Assembly: GCA_003260325.1 (NCBI GenBank)
Contig: MOLU01000005.1
Span: forward strand, 1 to 64,000
Reading direction: 5' to 3'
Source: Candidatus Gracilibacteria bacterium GN02-872
GTDB lineage: Bacteria > Patescibacteriota > Gracilibacteria > BD1-5 > UBA6164
DNA length: 64,000 nucleotides
The translations under genes and the position numbers were made by a program. Below the pieces are notes generated by a model that saw nothing but the letters and a program-made list of their open reading frames with translations, was not told where the DNA came from and searched no databases. How positions within the stretch are numbered: position 1 is the stretch's first letter; the number at the start of each line of letters is the position of its first letter. Shown one piece after another: positions 9,543 through 18,826 of the stretch.

Positions 9543-11480
9543 TTAATTAGTTGTTAAATTTAGTTCTTCATTTATTCTTAATTCAATATCAATTTTTATT
9601 AAGAATAAAATTAATATTCTTATAACTTTTATATAATCATAATACCCTTCTTTTTTACTCTCATATAAATTTCAATGTATGTTTTTATTTCTTATATCTA
9701 GTCAATTTACAAATTTTTTATTTAAATAGTAATTAAAGTATTCTACCTCAGATTTTGATAATAACTTTGTTTCAGGGTACACTAGATCATTATTACTCAT
9801 ATCTATTATTTTATTTTTTCCTAACTCATTATATAAGTGATAGCTTATAATTCAGTCTCATTTTAAAAATTCTCATATAATTCATATGTATATATAATCT
9901 TTTATTCTAATAAAATTATCTTTATCTATATATAAATCTTTTTCACTTATTAATTGATTTATGATATCTTTTTCATAATTACCAAAATTATTTATTCTTA
10001 GATTTTTTGAACTCAATAAATTAAAAAGGTTATCTGTTTTACTTCATGTCTTTATAAAAAAATTTGTTTTAAAAAAAATATTTTTAAGTTTTTCTAATTT
10101 TCAATCTTTTTCATAAAAATACTTATTTTCAAGAATGCTAGGTATTTCCTCAAACTTTATTGGTTTTGAGCTTATTTTTATTAGTTCAAAATCTATACTT
10201 CCTTTTTCTACAAAACATTTATATTGCTTGATAAGATAATCAAGTTTAGACATTAATATATTTATTTTCTCATTGTATTCAATATCAGATTCTTTTAAGT
10301 TAAACTCTAATTTTTCTAGTCATTTAAATTTTGATATTTTTTTTATATATTCATTTATTAAGTATTCAATTGTTAATCAATTTTCTTTTAATTCACAAAG
10401 GAAAACATTTAAGTTTAATAATGATATTATATCTTTATAATCAAAGTGTGAGTTTTTTAAATAATCTCCATCTATATTATTTTTAAAAATTAATTCTAGT
10501 TCTGAGTTTTCAACTTTTTTATTAACTAGATCGATTAGTAAATTATTATCAATGAAATTAAATATTCCTATAAACATTTTTGGAAAGGCATTTATTAGAT
10601 TTTCTTTGTTAAATAGTTCTTTAGAGTACTTTATTTCCATAATTAGTTTATTTCATTCTTTTTTAGTATTTGTAATAATATATTTTTCTTGATTTTTAAT
10701 AGATATAATAAACTTTATATTTTGTCAATTATTTTTATCAAAATAATTTTCTATTCTACAATTTTCTGTTTTTTTAGCTAATAATTTTATATCATCACTT
10801 ATTTTTAAGAATCAATCTTTTATATCATATATTTTTCTTAAGTTAAGATTATAATTATCTTCTTTTATATACTTTCCTATAGCATTGTTTTTTTCTTCAT
10901 CAGTAAACTCAAGAATATCAAATTTATAACATTCTTTTTTATAATGATGATCTAATAACATATTAGCAAAATTTTCATAATCTAATAAAAATTTTCTTAT
11001 ATATTTTTTAAAGTATTCAACTATTTCTTTATGTAACATGATGTATTCTACATAAAAACTTTTATACTTAAGAATTTTTTGAATATCTTTTTCTTCTATG
11101 TTTTTATAAGTTTTATATTTATCTATCAATTCCCAGAAATATAGTTTATACTCTACTCTAATACCTAGTGTATCAAGTTCTTTTATTATTTTTAATATAT
11201 TTCAAGAATTAATATTTTTAAAAAAATCAATTATTTTTTTATCTAATATCTTTATTTTTTCACTGAAAGCTTTTATTTTTTTACTATTCCAACTACTTAA
11301 AAAAATATTCTTATCAAAAAATAGCTTTATATTATAAAACTCTATTATATCAATAATGTTAATTTTTTTTCAAATATTTAAATTATTTAATATACCTTCT
11401 ATTTTTTCTAATTGATATTGTTGAGTATGAATATTATTTGAAACTTGAAATAAAATTCTATCTCTATTTTTTCTTTGCAT
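9543..11480 (-). CDS. DUF4209-type protein with RNxxxHG motif
   Basis: A 645-residue, largely helical, lysine- and asparagine-rich soluble protein. Near residue 600 it has RNKNIHG, which matches the RNxxxHG motif that defines DUF4209 and resembles the RNxxxH active site of HEPN ribonucleases. About 40 residues with a hydrophobic helix (IKVIRILILFLIKI) follow. The body contains GDGIISYHLYNELG and a long N-terminal helical region. It stands alone between the ABC exporter and a Nudix gene, with a palindromic terminator upstream. Large HEPN-like proteins of this kind are often in defence loci, which is an inference here. The family call rests on the motif and size only. Confidence 0.6.
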
Positions 11481-11541
11481 AATTTTTGCTTTTATTAAAT
11501 AAATCTGTTCTATTTTAATAAAAAATATTAATTTTCAAGAA

Positions 11542-11570
11542 AAAAGAAATATTTTAAAATATTTCTTTTA
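11542..11570 (-). terminator. Palindromic terminator after the Nudix gene
   Basis: Near-perfect palindrome AAAAGAAATATTTT/AAAATATTTCTTTT immediately after (minus strand) the Nudix stop codon, separating it from the DUF4209 gene. Confidence 0.6.
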
Positions 11571-12122
11571 ATTTCAAAAAATTTTGTTTTTAAGCTCTTT
11601 TTCTCTTCATAAAAATATTTCTCTAAAAACCTCCAAAGCAAATTCTTGAACTCTAAATTTTGGATTTGCTAATATTTTTAAAAACTCTTCCCAAACTACA
11701 GCTTTAAATTTAATTTTTTCTCAAGAGTCTAGATTTTGTTCTCAAACTCTTTCACAATCTCTAGCAATAAAAATATTACTGTTTTGTTCTATTCTAGAAG
11801 ATCTACTATAAACTCAAAATACTTCCCAAAAATTGCTTTTTAATCAAGTTTCTTCAAAAAGTTCTCTTTTTGCTGTTTCTATAGTTTCTTCTCAATCTTC
11901 ACAAGTTCATCAAATAAGTCATAAAAAAGTTTCTCTTCAAGGCTGTTGCTCTTCAAGTATATATATTTCTTTGTTTTTATTTATTGCAATAATATCTACA
12001 CTGTCATTTCTTTTCAGTTTTTCAAATATTTTTTTACTTCAGTCAAACATTTTTTGTTCCCATTGGTAAACATCAAAAGTCTTTCAAGAAAAAACTTTTA
12101 TAGCATTTTTAGGTATTTTCAT
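11568..12122 (-). CDS. Nudix hydrolase (ADP-ribose pyrophosphatase-like)
   Basis: A 184-residue Nudix enzyme. The Nudix box lies at about residues 68-90: GGTCEDGEE, then TAKRELFEETGL, matching Gx5Ex7REUxEExGU. The N-terminal strand region (KVFSGKTFDVYQWEQKMFDGS) and the long C-terminal helical tail resemble ADP-sugar pyrophosphatases. Substrate is uncertain. It is encoded upstream (minus strand) of the DUF4209 gene but separated from it by a terminator. Confidence 0.85.
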
Positions 12123-12218
12123 AAGAGCTTTTAAAGTTATTTTTTAAATTATCTTTAGTATAAATTTTTTTTTAATTTTGGCAATTTCATTCTTAAAAAA
12201 TAAGAAAAATCTGAAGAT

Positions 12219-12350
12219 ATGATGTGAGATTTAGAATATGAATTAAAATGAATGGTTTGTGCAGATAGTTTGATTTTCTCAGAGGCTATCAATTTTGTTG
12301 AACTTTTTATGAACCTTACTGCAATGTGGGGAAAAGTTGATTATAGATAA
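12219..12350 (+). CDS. Possible small protein, 43 residues
   Basis: Short frame starting ATG-ATG-TGA, encoding an acidic peptide (MMGDLEYELKG..., ending WGKVDYR) with two TGA-encoded glycines. It is the only reasonable frame in the 326-base gap between the Nudix gene and tRNA-Glu. It is followed by an inverted repeat (12353-12385) and then a terminator hairpin, which is what a short independent transcript would look like. No family recognised. A chance frame remains possible. Confidence 0.35.
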
Positions 12351-12399
12351 AAATTATTGATAATTTATTTAATAATTATCAAACTAAAAACAAACACTA

Positions 12400-12427
12400 A
12401 AAAAAGGCTTTATTTTAAGCCTTTTTA
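12400..12427. terminator. Bidirectional terminator
   Basis: Stem AAAAAGGCTT/AAGCCTTTTT. It can end the rplK/tRNA-Glu transcript on the minus strand and the small plus-strand frame at 12219-12350. Confidence 0.75.
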
Positions 12428-12448
12428 TGTATTTTATAAAATCACTTA

Positions 12449-12524
12449 TGGTATTCCTAAGGGGAGTTGAACCCCTGTCTCCACCGTGAGAGGGTGGCAT
12501 CCTAGGCCACTAGACGATAGGAAC
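12449..12524 (-). tRNA. tRNA-Glu (anticodon CTC)
   Basis: Full cloverleaf on the minus strand with 7-bp acceptor stem GTTCCTA/TAGGAAT, anticodon loop CTCTCAC (anticodon CTC, reads GAG), T-loop GTTCAAC, and an encoded CCA end. It lies directly downstream of rplK. Confidence 0.92.
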
Positions 12525-12526
12525 AA

Positions 12527-12550
12527 AAAGATAGAAATTGATCTATCTTT
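12527..12550 (-). terminator. Hairpin between rplK and tRNA-Glu
   Basis: Stem AAAGATAGA/TCTATCTTT with a T run on the minus strand just before the tRNA 5' end. It may be a terminator or a processing signal. Confidence 0.45.
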
Positions 12551-12560
12551 GCACTTTTAA

Positions 12561-13031
12561 TTAAGCTAATTTAGCTCTAACTTCATCAACTTTCATATTA
12601 TCTATGTCAGTTGTTATTCAAGCAGCTCTAGCTGTACCTCTAACTGTCATCATTGCTCAAGCAACATCTACAGCATTTAGGTCAGGCATTTTTTCAAGAG
12701 CTATTTCTTTTACTTGTTCAAAAGTCAAGTGTCCAACTTTTTCTTTGTTTGGAACCTTTGAACCTGAAGCTAAGTTTATTTTATTTTTTACTAAAACAGC
12801 CATAGGTGGTTGTTTTACTATAAAGTCAAAACTTCTATCTTCATAAACAGTGATAACAACAGGAAGTCTTACTCCCATTCTATCTTTTGTTTGTTCATTA
12901 AATCTAGAAGTAAATTCTTGAATAGGTACTCAATGTTGTGAAAGTGCAGGTCAAACTGGAGGAGCTGGGTTTGCTTGTCCTCAATTGATTTGAAGTTTTA
13001 TGTATCCTTTGATTGCTTTTTTAGGAGCCAT
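12561..13031 (-). CDS. rplK: 50S ribosomal protein L11
   Basis: A 156-residue ribosomal protein that binds the GTPase-associated region of 23S rRNA. The N-terminal domain shows INGGQANPAPPVGPALSQHGV, including the proline-rich linker, and the C-terminal RNA-binding domain has GTARAAGI. Several of the conserved glycines are TGA (GPAL, QHGV). It is longer than the usual ~141 residues because of a C-terminal tail (TDIDNMKVDEVRAKLA). rplA does not follow it here; tRNA-Glu does. Confidence 0.97.
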
Positions 13032-13238
13032 TTTATATAAAATTAAAATTTAAAAATTTGTGATTTTGTTTATTTTAAAAAATATTTTTTGTTTTATTTT
13101 CGGGATAAATAAAATATTTTTTCCTATAAACTTTTTTAGAAGCTGTTTTATTATAAAAAAAACTTGATAAAAATCAAGTCAATTTTGAAAAAAGTTTAAT
13201 GTTTTGTTAAAATGTATTTATAAATATCATTTTCTATT

Positions 13239-13835
13239 TTATTTTTTAAATTTTTTTGAATTTATCCAATTCATAAATTCTTTAGTAATACCTTTTTTGC
13301 TTACATCATCTTGCCATAAAACATACTCCTCATTGGTCATTTCTGCAAGTGGCTTTGTATAATTTTTAGGAATAAATATTTTGTGTAATTCTGACCAAGC
13401 TCTGTTATTAATAATTTCATTTGCCTTTTTTTCAGAAATAGTTCATTCGATTTTTTCTTCAAATATTTTTAGATTTTTGCCATCAAAAAATGCAAGACTA
13501 TTTTTTATGTAACAAGTTCTGTCTGAAAAATTTGTCAATAATTTTAAAATTCATTCTGTGCCAATAGTTTCTAATATCATTTTTACATAACTTCCAGGAA
13601 AACCATTTAAATTTTTTATAAAAATTCAAGAATCAATAGCAAAACATGGTTTTTGAATTTTTCTATAAACCTCTTTTACTTTATATTCTGATACTAATGA
13701 ATTATCAATATTTTGAATTTCGTTTACCTCAAAACTTATAATTTCTATTAAAATATCATTTTTGTAATGTGAAAATTCTCTTTGTATCTTCTGCTTTTTT
13801 CATTTATTTGTAGTACAAAAATAAATTGTTTTCAT
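13239..13835 (-). CDS. ITPase/Ham1-like nucleotide pyrophosphatase
   Basis: A 198-residue protein resembling RdgB/Ham1 enzymes, which hydrolyse non-canonical NTPs to NMP plus pyrophosphate. The N-terminus CTTNKGKKQKIQREF matches the T-x-N-K-G-K substrate loop. A second block, AIDSGIFIKNLNGFPGSYV, matches the D-S-G-hydrophobic...G-x-P-G-x-x motif. The C-terminal part diverges, so it may use a different substrate from housekeeping RdgB. It is the last gene of a four-gene minus-strand cluster with a glycosylase-like fusion, a P-loop kinase and an acetyltransferase-like gene. The start lies 8 bases from the stop of the glycosylase-like gene. Confidence 0.7.
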
Positions 13836-13843
13836 AGTATTTA

Positions 13844-14773
13844 CTAAGTATTTAAAAGTTTGTTTATTTTTTTATAAATATCTATATTTCCTTTAAGTGA
13901 TTGCGGGGATATTGGTGAAGGATGATAAGTAGGAATAATTATATATTTTTGATTTTTTATTTCTATAAAAAATTCTTTTCATACCACATCAGTAAATTTT
14001 TTATATGTATTTCATAATAAAGCTTTTGTCGGAAAATCTCATAACGTAATAATTATGTTTGGGGAAAGGAAATCTATTTGTTCATATAAAATTTTTTGCC
14101 ATAATTTTCCCATGGATAATAATTCTTTTCTGTCTTTTGGGAAACATTTTACAGCTTCTGTAAAAGTAATATCCATTAAATTAATATTGAGATATTCCAA
14201 TAATTGTTGTAAAATTTTTCCAGAAGGGATAATATTTCATTTTTCATTTATCCAAGCCTTTCAGGTAGTTCTCCATCCATCTTTGGCTGGAACCTCTCAA
14301 ATAAATAGAAGGTTACAATTTTTTCAAAAATGTATTGAACTTCATAGTTGATGAATATTTTCATTACATTGGCATAATTGTTGTATATTTTTTTCTATAT
14401 TTTTATAAATATCCATATTTTCATAAACCTTTTTTCTTAAAATCTCATATTGTTTCTTAGTTTCTTCATTTAAAAGAATTCTGTCTTTGTCAACAAGCTT
14501 TATATTTATATATGATGGGGTATTCTTAGAAAATTGAGATATTGTAAAATCTACATCTTCTCAATCTATATAATTCCAGTAATGAGAAAATTTATAATTT
14601 TCCACATCGGCTTTTTTTATATATCATCATAATATTTCTTGTACCAAAATAGATGTAATTGCACATTGACCTGTTGCTCTATTATTATAATTCCAGCTGT
14701 CTCACACTCATTTATAAGCAGTTTCCTTTGACCATGATGACCAAAGTAAATGTTGTAAAAAATTCTGATTCAT
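13844..14773 (-). CDS. YunG-like domain fused to a uracil-DNA-glycosylase-like domain
   Basis: A 309-residue two-domain protein. Residues 1-85 look like the YunG family: LLWSSWSKETAY, then GQCAITSILVQEILGG, HYWN and DFTISQF. Residues about 135-309 look like the uracil-DNA glycosylase superfamily of type 4/5: FIGEVPAKDGWRTTGKAGI, SGKILQQLLE, TEAVKCFPKDRKE, IIITLGDFP and the C-terminal TYHPSP, matching the GEAPG, NVVKC, LG and HPS motifs. It lacks obvious iron-sulfur cysteines except those at the end of a linker (QLCQCNE). The glycosylase fold removes or binds altered bases. The start is the first ATG after an upstream stop. Reaction is not known. Confidence 0.65.
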
Positions 14774-14782
14774 ATAAAATAT

Positions 14783-15343
14783 TTATTTTGTAATAATTTG
14801 TTCTATTTTTTCAGATGTATTATTTAGGTTTTGATTTTCTATTATTTTAAGAGGCTTGTGATACTTTTTACTTAAAAATTTAGCTCTTTCTATTTCTTGA
14901 TATTGATGAGACACTATAAAATCTTTCTGAATAGCGCTACTAACTCTTTCTTTTCATCAGTCACTTATAATTCTTTGAACAATATCACTTATTTGAGCCG
15001 TTAAAACAATTAAATGATGATATAACTGGATTTTTTCATCTAAAAAAGCATTTTTTATCTCATTTCATTGTAAAATAGTAAAATGATTATCAAATAATAA
15101 AAAATCATAATCTTTATTCTCCAAAATGCAATACAATTTTTTATAAACACAGCCAATTATATAATTCCTTTCATTATTTGTTAAATACTGTATTCATTTA
15201 TAATCTTCTATTTCTTTTTCTCAAATATATTTAATTTCTTCTCAAAATGAGAACCTTGCATAATTGGTATTATTTTTTATAATTTGGTTAACAACAGTGC
15301 TTTTTCATACTCACTGAATTCATCATATAAAAATATTTTTCAT
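14783..15343 (-). CDS. P-loop nucleoside/nucleotide kinase-like protein
   Basis: A 186-residue P-loop protein. Walker A is GGIQGVGKST near residues 7-16, directly after the first strand, as in adenylate-kinase-type enzymes. A second strand ends in FLLFDNHF near residue 88, the position of the substrate-binding D/DNH segment. The C-terminal half is helical with ERVSS.. and a Tyr/Lys-rich tail. Size and layout fit small nucleoside-monophosphate kinases. It sits between the acetyltransferase-like and glycosylase-like genes with 9-13 base gaps, so it is translated in the same unit. The substrate is unknown. Confidence 0.65.
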
Positions 15344-15356
15344 ATATTTTTAAATA

Positions 15357-16304
15357 TTATCAATTATAATAACTATTTTTTGAAATATTTATAAATCAGT
15401 TACGTGATTCTAATATATTTTGATTTTCTTTATTTAATCATCTAGCAAGTAAAATTATTGGTAACATATTGAGTTTATTAGTATTTCAATCTTCATTTTC
15501 TTTCAAGCTTTTTCTATTTTTATATAATCAATTCACATAAGTATAGTTCATAGGGCTATACGCAATAGGAATATAACTTGCTCATAGAAAAGATGCTCAG
15601 CTAAATCATAAATTCTGATTTATATATGTCATAATATATTCAAAATCTGTTTCATTTTTTAAAAACATCATAGTTTTATAATATAATCATCACATTAGAT
15701 TAGCAGGAGCATTATTGACTCAAAAAGCTCGAGTCATGTTAATAATCATATCATTACTTACATTATTTGGAAAAGCTATTAAAGGATAATTCCTATCTAA
15801 TATGCTTACACTATTGTAAGCAATAATCTCTCAATTAGAATTAGTAAATCAAAAATGATATAAAGTATCTTCTCTTTTTGCTCAAATATAATGTAAATGA
15901 TTTTGAATAAAATCTCACTTTGAGGAATCAACTTTTCAGAAAACTACCTCATCTATTACTTTTTCATCTTTAATAATAAGATTTTTTCAATTTTTAAATT
16001 TCAATTTAGAATCTTTATAATCTATTATATTTCCATAAAAACTATTATAATTACTAAGTAAAATTTCTACTCTTTTTTTGACAAGTTGAATAATATTTTC
16101 TACATTAGAATATTGTAACTTTAAGTTCTTTAGTTCTGTTATACTAGTATTTCTATTAATTCATTTATAGATATCAGAAAGTTCTAACTGGGGAATGTGT
16201 AAATTAAAATATGTAAAAAATATACTTTTTGGGATAGAATATTCTTTTTCTAAAATTTTTGAACATATTTCCAAATCAGAAATTTCTATATTTCTTATTT
16301 TCAT
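15357..16304 (-). CDS. GNAT-fold protein resembling phage Mom modification enzymes
   Basis: A 315-residue protein. The C-terminal half has MTRAFGVNNAPANLMGG, then a 'LKNETDFEYIMTYINQNLG' stretch and GFSGASFLGASYIP. This order (R, N-x-x-S/G, helix, I-x-S/T-Y, G-x-x-G-x-x-Y/F-x-A) is like the Mom family of GNAT enzymes that alter adenine in phage Mu DNA. The N-terminal 120 residues are helical and unassigned, and residues ~155-165 (IAYNSVSILD) could be the start of the acyl-CoA fold. It is the first gene of a four-gene unit. The similarity is by eye only; another GNAT subfamily is possible. Confidence 0.45.
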
Positions 16305-16330
16305 AGTTTATTAAAAGGAAATAATTATAA

Positions 16331-16358
16331 AAAAGAGCTTTTTTTGGAAGCTCTTTAA
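16331..16358 (-). terminator. Terminator of the tRNA cluster
   Basis: Stem AAAGAGCTT/AAGCTCTTT with a T run on the minus strand, 23 bases downstream of tRNA-Leu, separating it from the four-gene cluster. Confidence 0.75.
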
Positions 16359-16380
16359 CTTTATTAAATTTTTTTAAAAA

Positions 16381-16466
16381 TGGTGCCCAAGGCGGGACTC
16401 GAACCCGCACGCGATGAAGCACTGGTTTCTAAGACCAGCATGTCTACCAATTCCATCACCTGGGCA
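16381..16466 (-). tRNA. tRNA-Leu (anticodon TAG)
   Basis: Class II cloverleaf with acceptor stem TGCCCAG/TTGGGCA, anticodon loop CTTAGAA (TAG, reads CUA family), a long variable arm (TGCTTCATCGCGT region), T-loop GTTCGAG and encoded CCA. Confidence 0.93.
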
Positions 16467-16501
16467 GTTTATTTTAATTTTGATTTACAAAATCAAAAAA
16501 A

Positions 16502-16620
16502 TGGTGGGCAGAGAGGGATTCGGCTCCCTTGCAGGTAGGCCCTCCATTTCAAATGCTCTTATTCATCACATTTGAATTTTGCTTTGCAAAAACCTCCTTT
16601 CGAATCCTAACGAAAAATTA
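16502..16620 (-). pseudogene. Degenerate tRNA-like remnant
   Basis: The first 21 bases (3' end of the minus-strand product, with CCA) are identical to the 3' end of the adjacent tRNA-Tyr gene (16665-16685). Beyond that the T-loop is altered (GCCGAAT for GTTCGAA) and no matching 5' acceptor strand GGGCAGA is found. An internal TTTGAAA resembles a serine (TGA) anticodon loop, but its stem pairs poorly. Probably a decayed tRNA-Ser or a partial duplication of tRNA-Tyr. Confidence 0.5.
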
Positions 16621-16664
16621 TTAGAAATTTTTTAGCTAAGAAAAGAAAGTAAAATCAAAAAAAA

Positions 16665-16749
16665 TGGTGGGCAGAGAGGGATTCGAACCCCCGAAGTCGT
16701 AGACAAAGGATTTACAGTCCTCCCCATTTGACCGCTCTGGAATCTGCCC
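16665..16749 (-). tRNA. tRNA-Tyr (anticodon GTA)
   Basis: Class II cloverleaf with acceptor GGGCAGA/TCTGCCC, anticodon loop CTGTAAA (GTA), long variable arm, T-loop GTTCGAA and encoded CCA. Confidence 0.94.
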
Positions 16750-16803
16750 AAATATTTAAAAAAAATAGAAAAGTCAAAACCTTTCTCTAAATTTTTAAAA
16801 AAA

Positions 16804-16879
16804 TGGAGCCACTAATCGGATTCGAACCGATGACCATTCGCTTACAAGGCGAGCGCTCTACCAGCTGAGCTATAGTGGC
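16804..16879 (-). tRNA. tRNA-Thr (anticodon TGT)
   Basis: Cloverleaf with acceptor GCCACTA/TAGTGGC, anticodon loop CTTGTAA (TGT), T-loop GTTCGAA, discriminator T and encoded CCA. Thr-Tyr tRNA pairs near rplK are a common bacterial arrangement. Confidence 0.95.
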
Positions 16880-17051
16880 ATAAAAAATTGTTTTGCTTTT
16901 GTGTGACACATATTATTAAAAAACTTTGATTTGTCAAAACTTTTTTGAAAAAATATTTGTTACTCTCTATTTTTTTGCTTTTATCAAACTAAAACTTGAA
17001 AAATAAAAATTATTTTTTAAAATAAAAATAAATATTTTTGAATAGCAAAAA

Positions 17052-17936
17052 ATGAAAGACTTGAAAAAATTTTTAGAAAAAAAATCTGAAAAAAATAAAA
17101 TAATTGTTATTTATTGACCTACTGCTTGTGGAAAAACAGATTTAGCAATCAAAATCGCAAAATTTTTAAATTCAGAAATTATTTCTACTGATAGTAGACA
17201 GATTTTTAAATGACTTGACATCTGAACAGGAAAAGTAACAGAAGAAGAAAAAGAGGGAATTATTCATCATATGATTGATATAATTGAACCAAATCAGGAA
17301 TATTCTGTTTGAGAATTTAAAAAGGAAGCTGAAAAAATTATTAAAAATATTTTTAGAAAGGGAGAAATACCGATTTTATGCTGAGGAACTTGACTTTACA
17401 TTGATAGTTTGATTTATGATTTCAAAATTCCAAAGGTTCCAGCTGATCCTATTTTGAGAGAAAAACTTGAAGAAGAAAGAATTAAATTTTGAAATGAATT
17501 TATTTGGAAAAAATTACAAGAAATAGATCCAGACTATGCTTCAGAACTGCATCCGAATAATTATCGTTATGTTATTCGTGCTTTGGAAGTAAAAATCTTG
17601 ACTTGAAAAAGTAAAAAAGAATTTCGTGAAGAAAAAAATTTAAAATACGATACTTTTTTTATCACTCCTTATGACTGAAATCGAGAAAAACTTTATGAAA
17701 AAATAGATTTGAGAATAAAATCTATGTTTGAAAACTGACTTTTAGAAGAAGTTAGAAATTTACTGACAAAATACAAAAAAACTGATTTCTGAATGCAAAC
17801 AATTTGATACAAAGAAATAATTGATTTTTTTGAGTGAAAGTTAAATTTTGATGATTGTGTTGCACTTGTTCAAAAACATAATCGAAATTATGCAAAAAGA
17901 CAATTAACTTGGTTTCGTAAATATGAAAAAAACTAG
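17052..17936 (+). CDS. miaA: tRNA dimethylallyltransferase
   Basis: A 294-residue enzyme that adds an isopentenyl group to A37 of tRNAs reading UNN codons. P-loop GPTACGKT at residues 22-29 with G22 encoded by TGA. The next blocks are [32 protein letters not shown], and [12 protein letters not shown], followed by [20 protein letters not shown] at the C-terminus. All are standard. It stands opposite the tRNA cluster. The stop is inside its own terminator stem. Confidence 0.96.
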
Positions 17937-17955
17937 AAATTTTCTAGTTTTTTAA
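17929..17955 (+). terminator. Terminator of miaA
   Basis: Stem AAACTAGAAA/TTTTCTAGTTT followed by Ts; the TAG stop codon of miaA lies in the left arm. Confidence 0.8.
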
Positions 17956-18038
17956 TTATTTTCTCATAAAAAATTAAAAATTTGAAATTTTTAATAAAAT
18001 ATATAAAATGTTACAAAATAAATCCTAAAGATTCTTAA

Positions 18039-18788
18039 ATGAAACAAATTTTAAAAAAAATATTTTTATATATTTTTTTTCTAGCTTTTATTCTTGCTAT
18101 AGCTATTTTTTTGATAAATTGTTATGTTTTGAGTTTTGAAAAAAATAATCGTTTTCATTCAGTTGAAGAATTAGAAAAAAAATATATTTGAATTGTTTTT
18201 TGAGCTTCAGTAAAGGAAGGAAAACCTTCACTTATTTTGAAAGATAGACTTGATGTTGCTTTTGAAGCTTATAAAAGATGAAAAATCGAAAAAATAATTG
18301 TTTCATGAGATAATTGAAAATCAAATTATAACGAACCTACAATTATGAAAAAATATTTACTTAGTCTTTGAGTGAAGCAAGAAGATATTTATGAGGATTT
18401 TGCAGGATTTGATACTTATGATTCTTTGTATAGGGCAAAAGAAATATTTAAAGTTGAAGAATTAGTTTTGTTTACACAAGATTTTCATTTAAAAAGAGCT
18501 ATATATATAGCAGAAAGACTTTGAATAAAAGCTTATTGAGTTGAAACAAATTTGAGAAAATATTCTCGTCCTTATTATAACCAATTCAGAGAAGTATTTG
18601 CTAGAGTAAAGGCTTTTATTGAAATAGAACTTACAAAACCAAAGCCAAAATATCTTTGAAACTCAATAAAAGTTGTTTCAAATGATGAACTTGAGTCAAT
18701 TAAGGAAACTCTTAAACAAGATATTTTTTGGGAAAATAATACTTGAGTTTTTGAAGAATCAACAAAAAAATTGGAAAGAGATTTTTAA
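18039..18788 (+). CDS. SanA/ElyC/YdcF-type (DUF218) membrane-anchored protein
   Basis: A 249-residue protein with one N-terminal membrane segment (residues ~7-28) and an external DUF218 domain. Family blocks: IGIVFGASVKEGKPSLILKDRLDVAFEAY, KIIVSGDNG, EPTIMKKYLLSLGV, DTYDSLYRAKEIF, LFTQDFHLKRAIYIAERLG. SanA-type proteins affect envelope integrity and vancomycin tolerance; the chemistry is not known. The C-terminal ~40 residues are extra to the family. No operon partner on this strand after miaA, from which it is separated by a terminator. Confidence 0.88.
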
Positions 18789-18793
18789 AAAAT

Positions 18794-18826
18794 AAAAAAG
18801 TTAGCTGTCTGAGCTAACTTTTTTTT
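18794..18826. terminator. Bidirectional terminator between convergent genes
   Basis: Stem AAAAAGTTAGCT/AGCTAACTTTTT. The minus-strand AAA+ gene ends inside this hairpin (stop 18801-18803). Confidence 0.8.

Noticed and set aside
16502..16620. tmRNA or group I intron as an explanation for the tRNA-like end
   Set aside because: The stretch is too short for either and lacks the tmRNA 5' half and the conserved intron core; a decayed tRNA is simpler.
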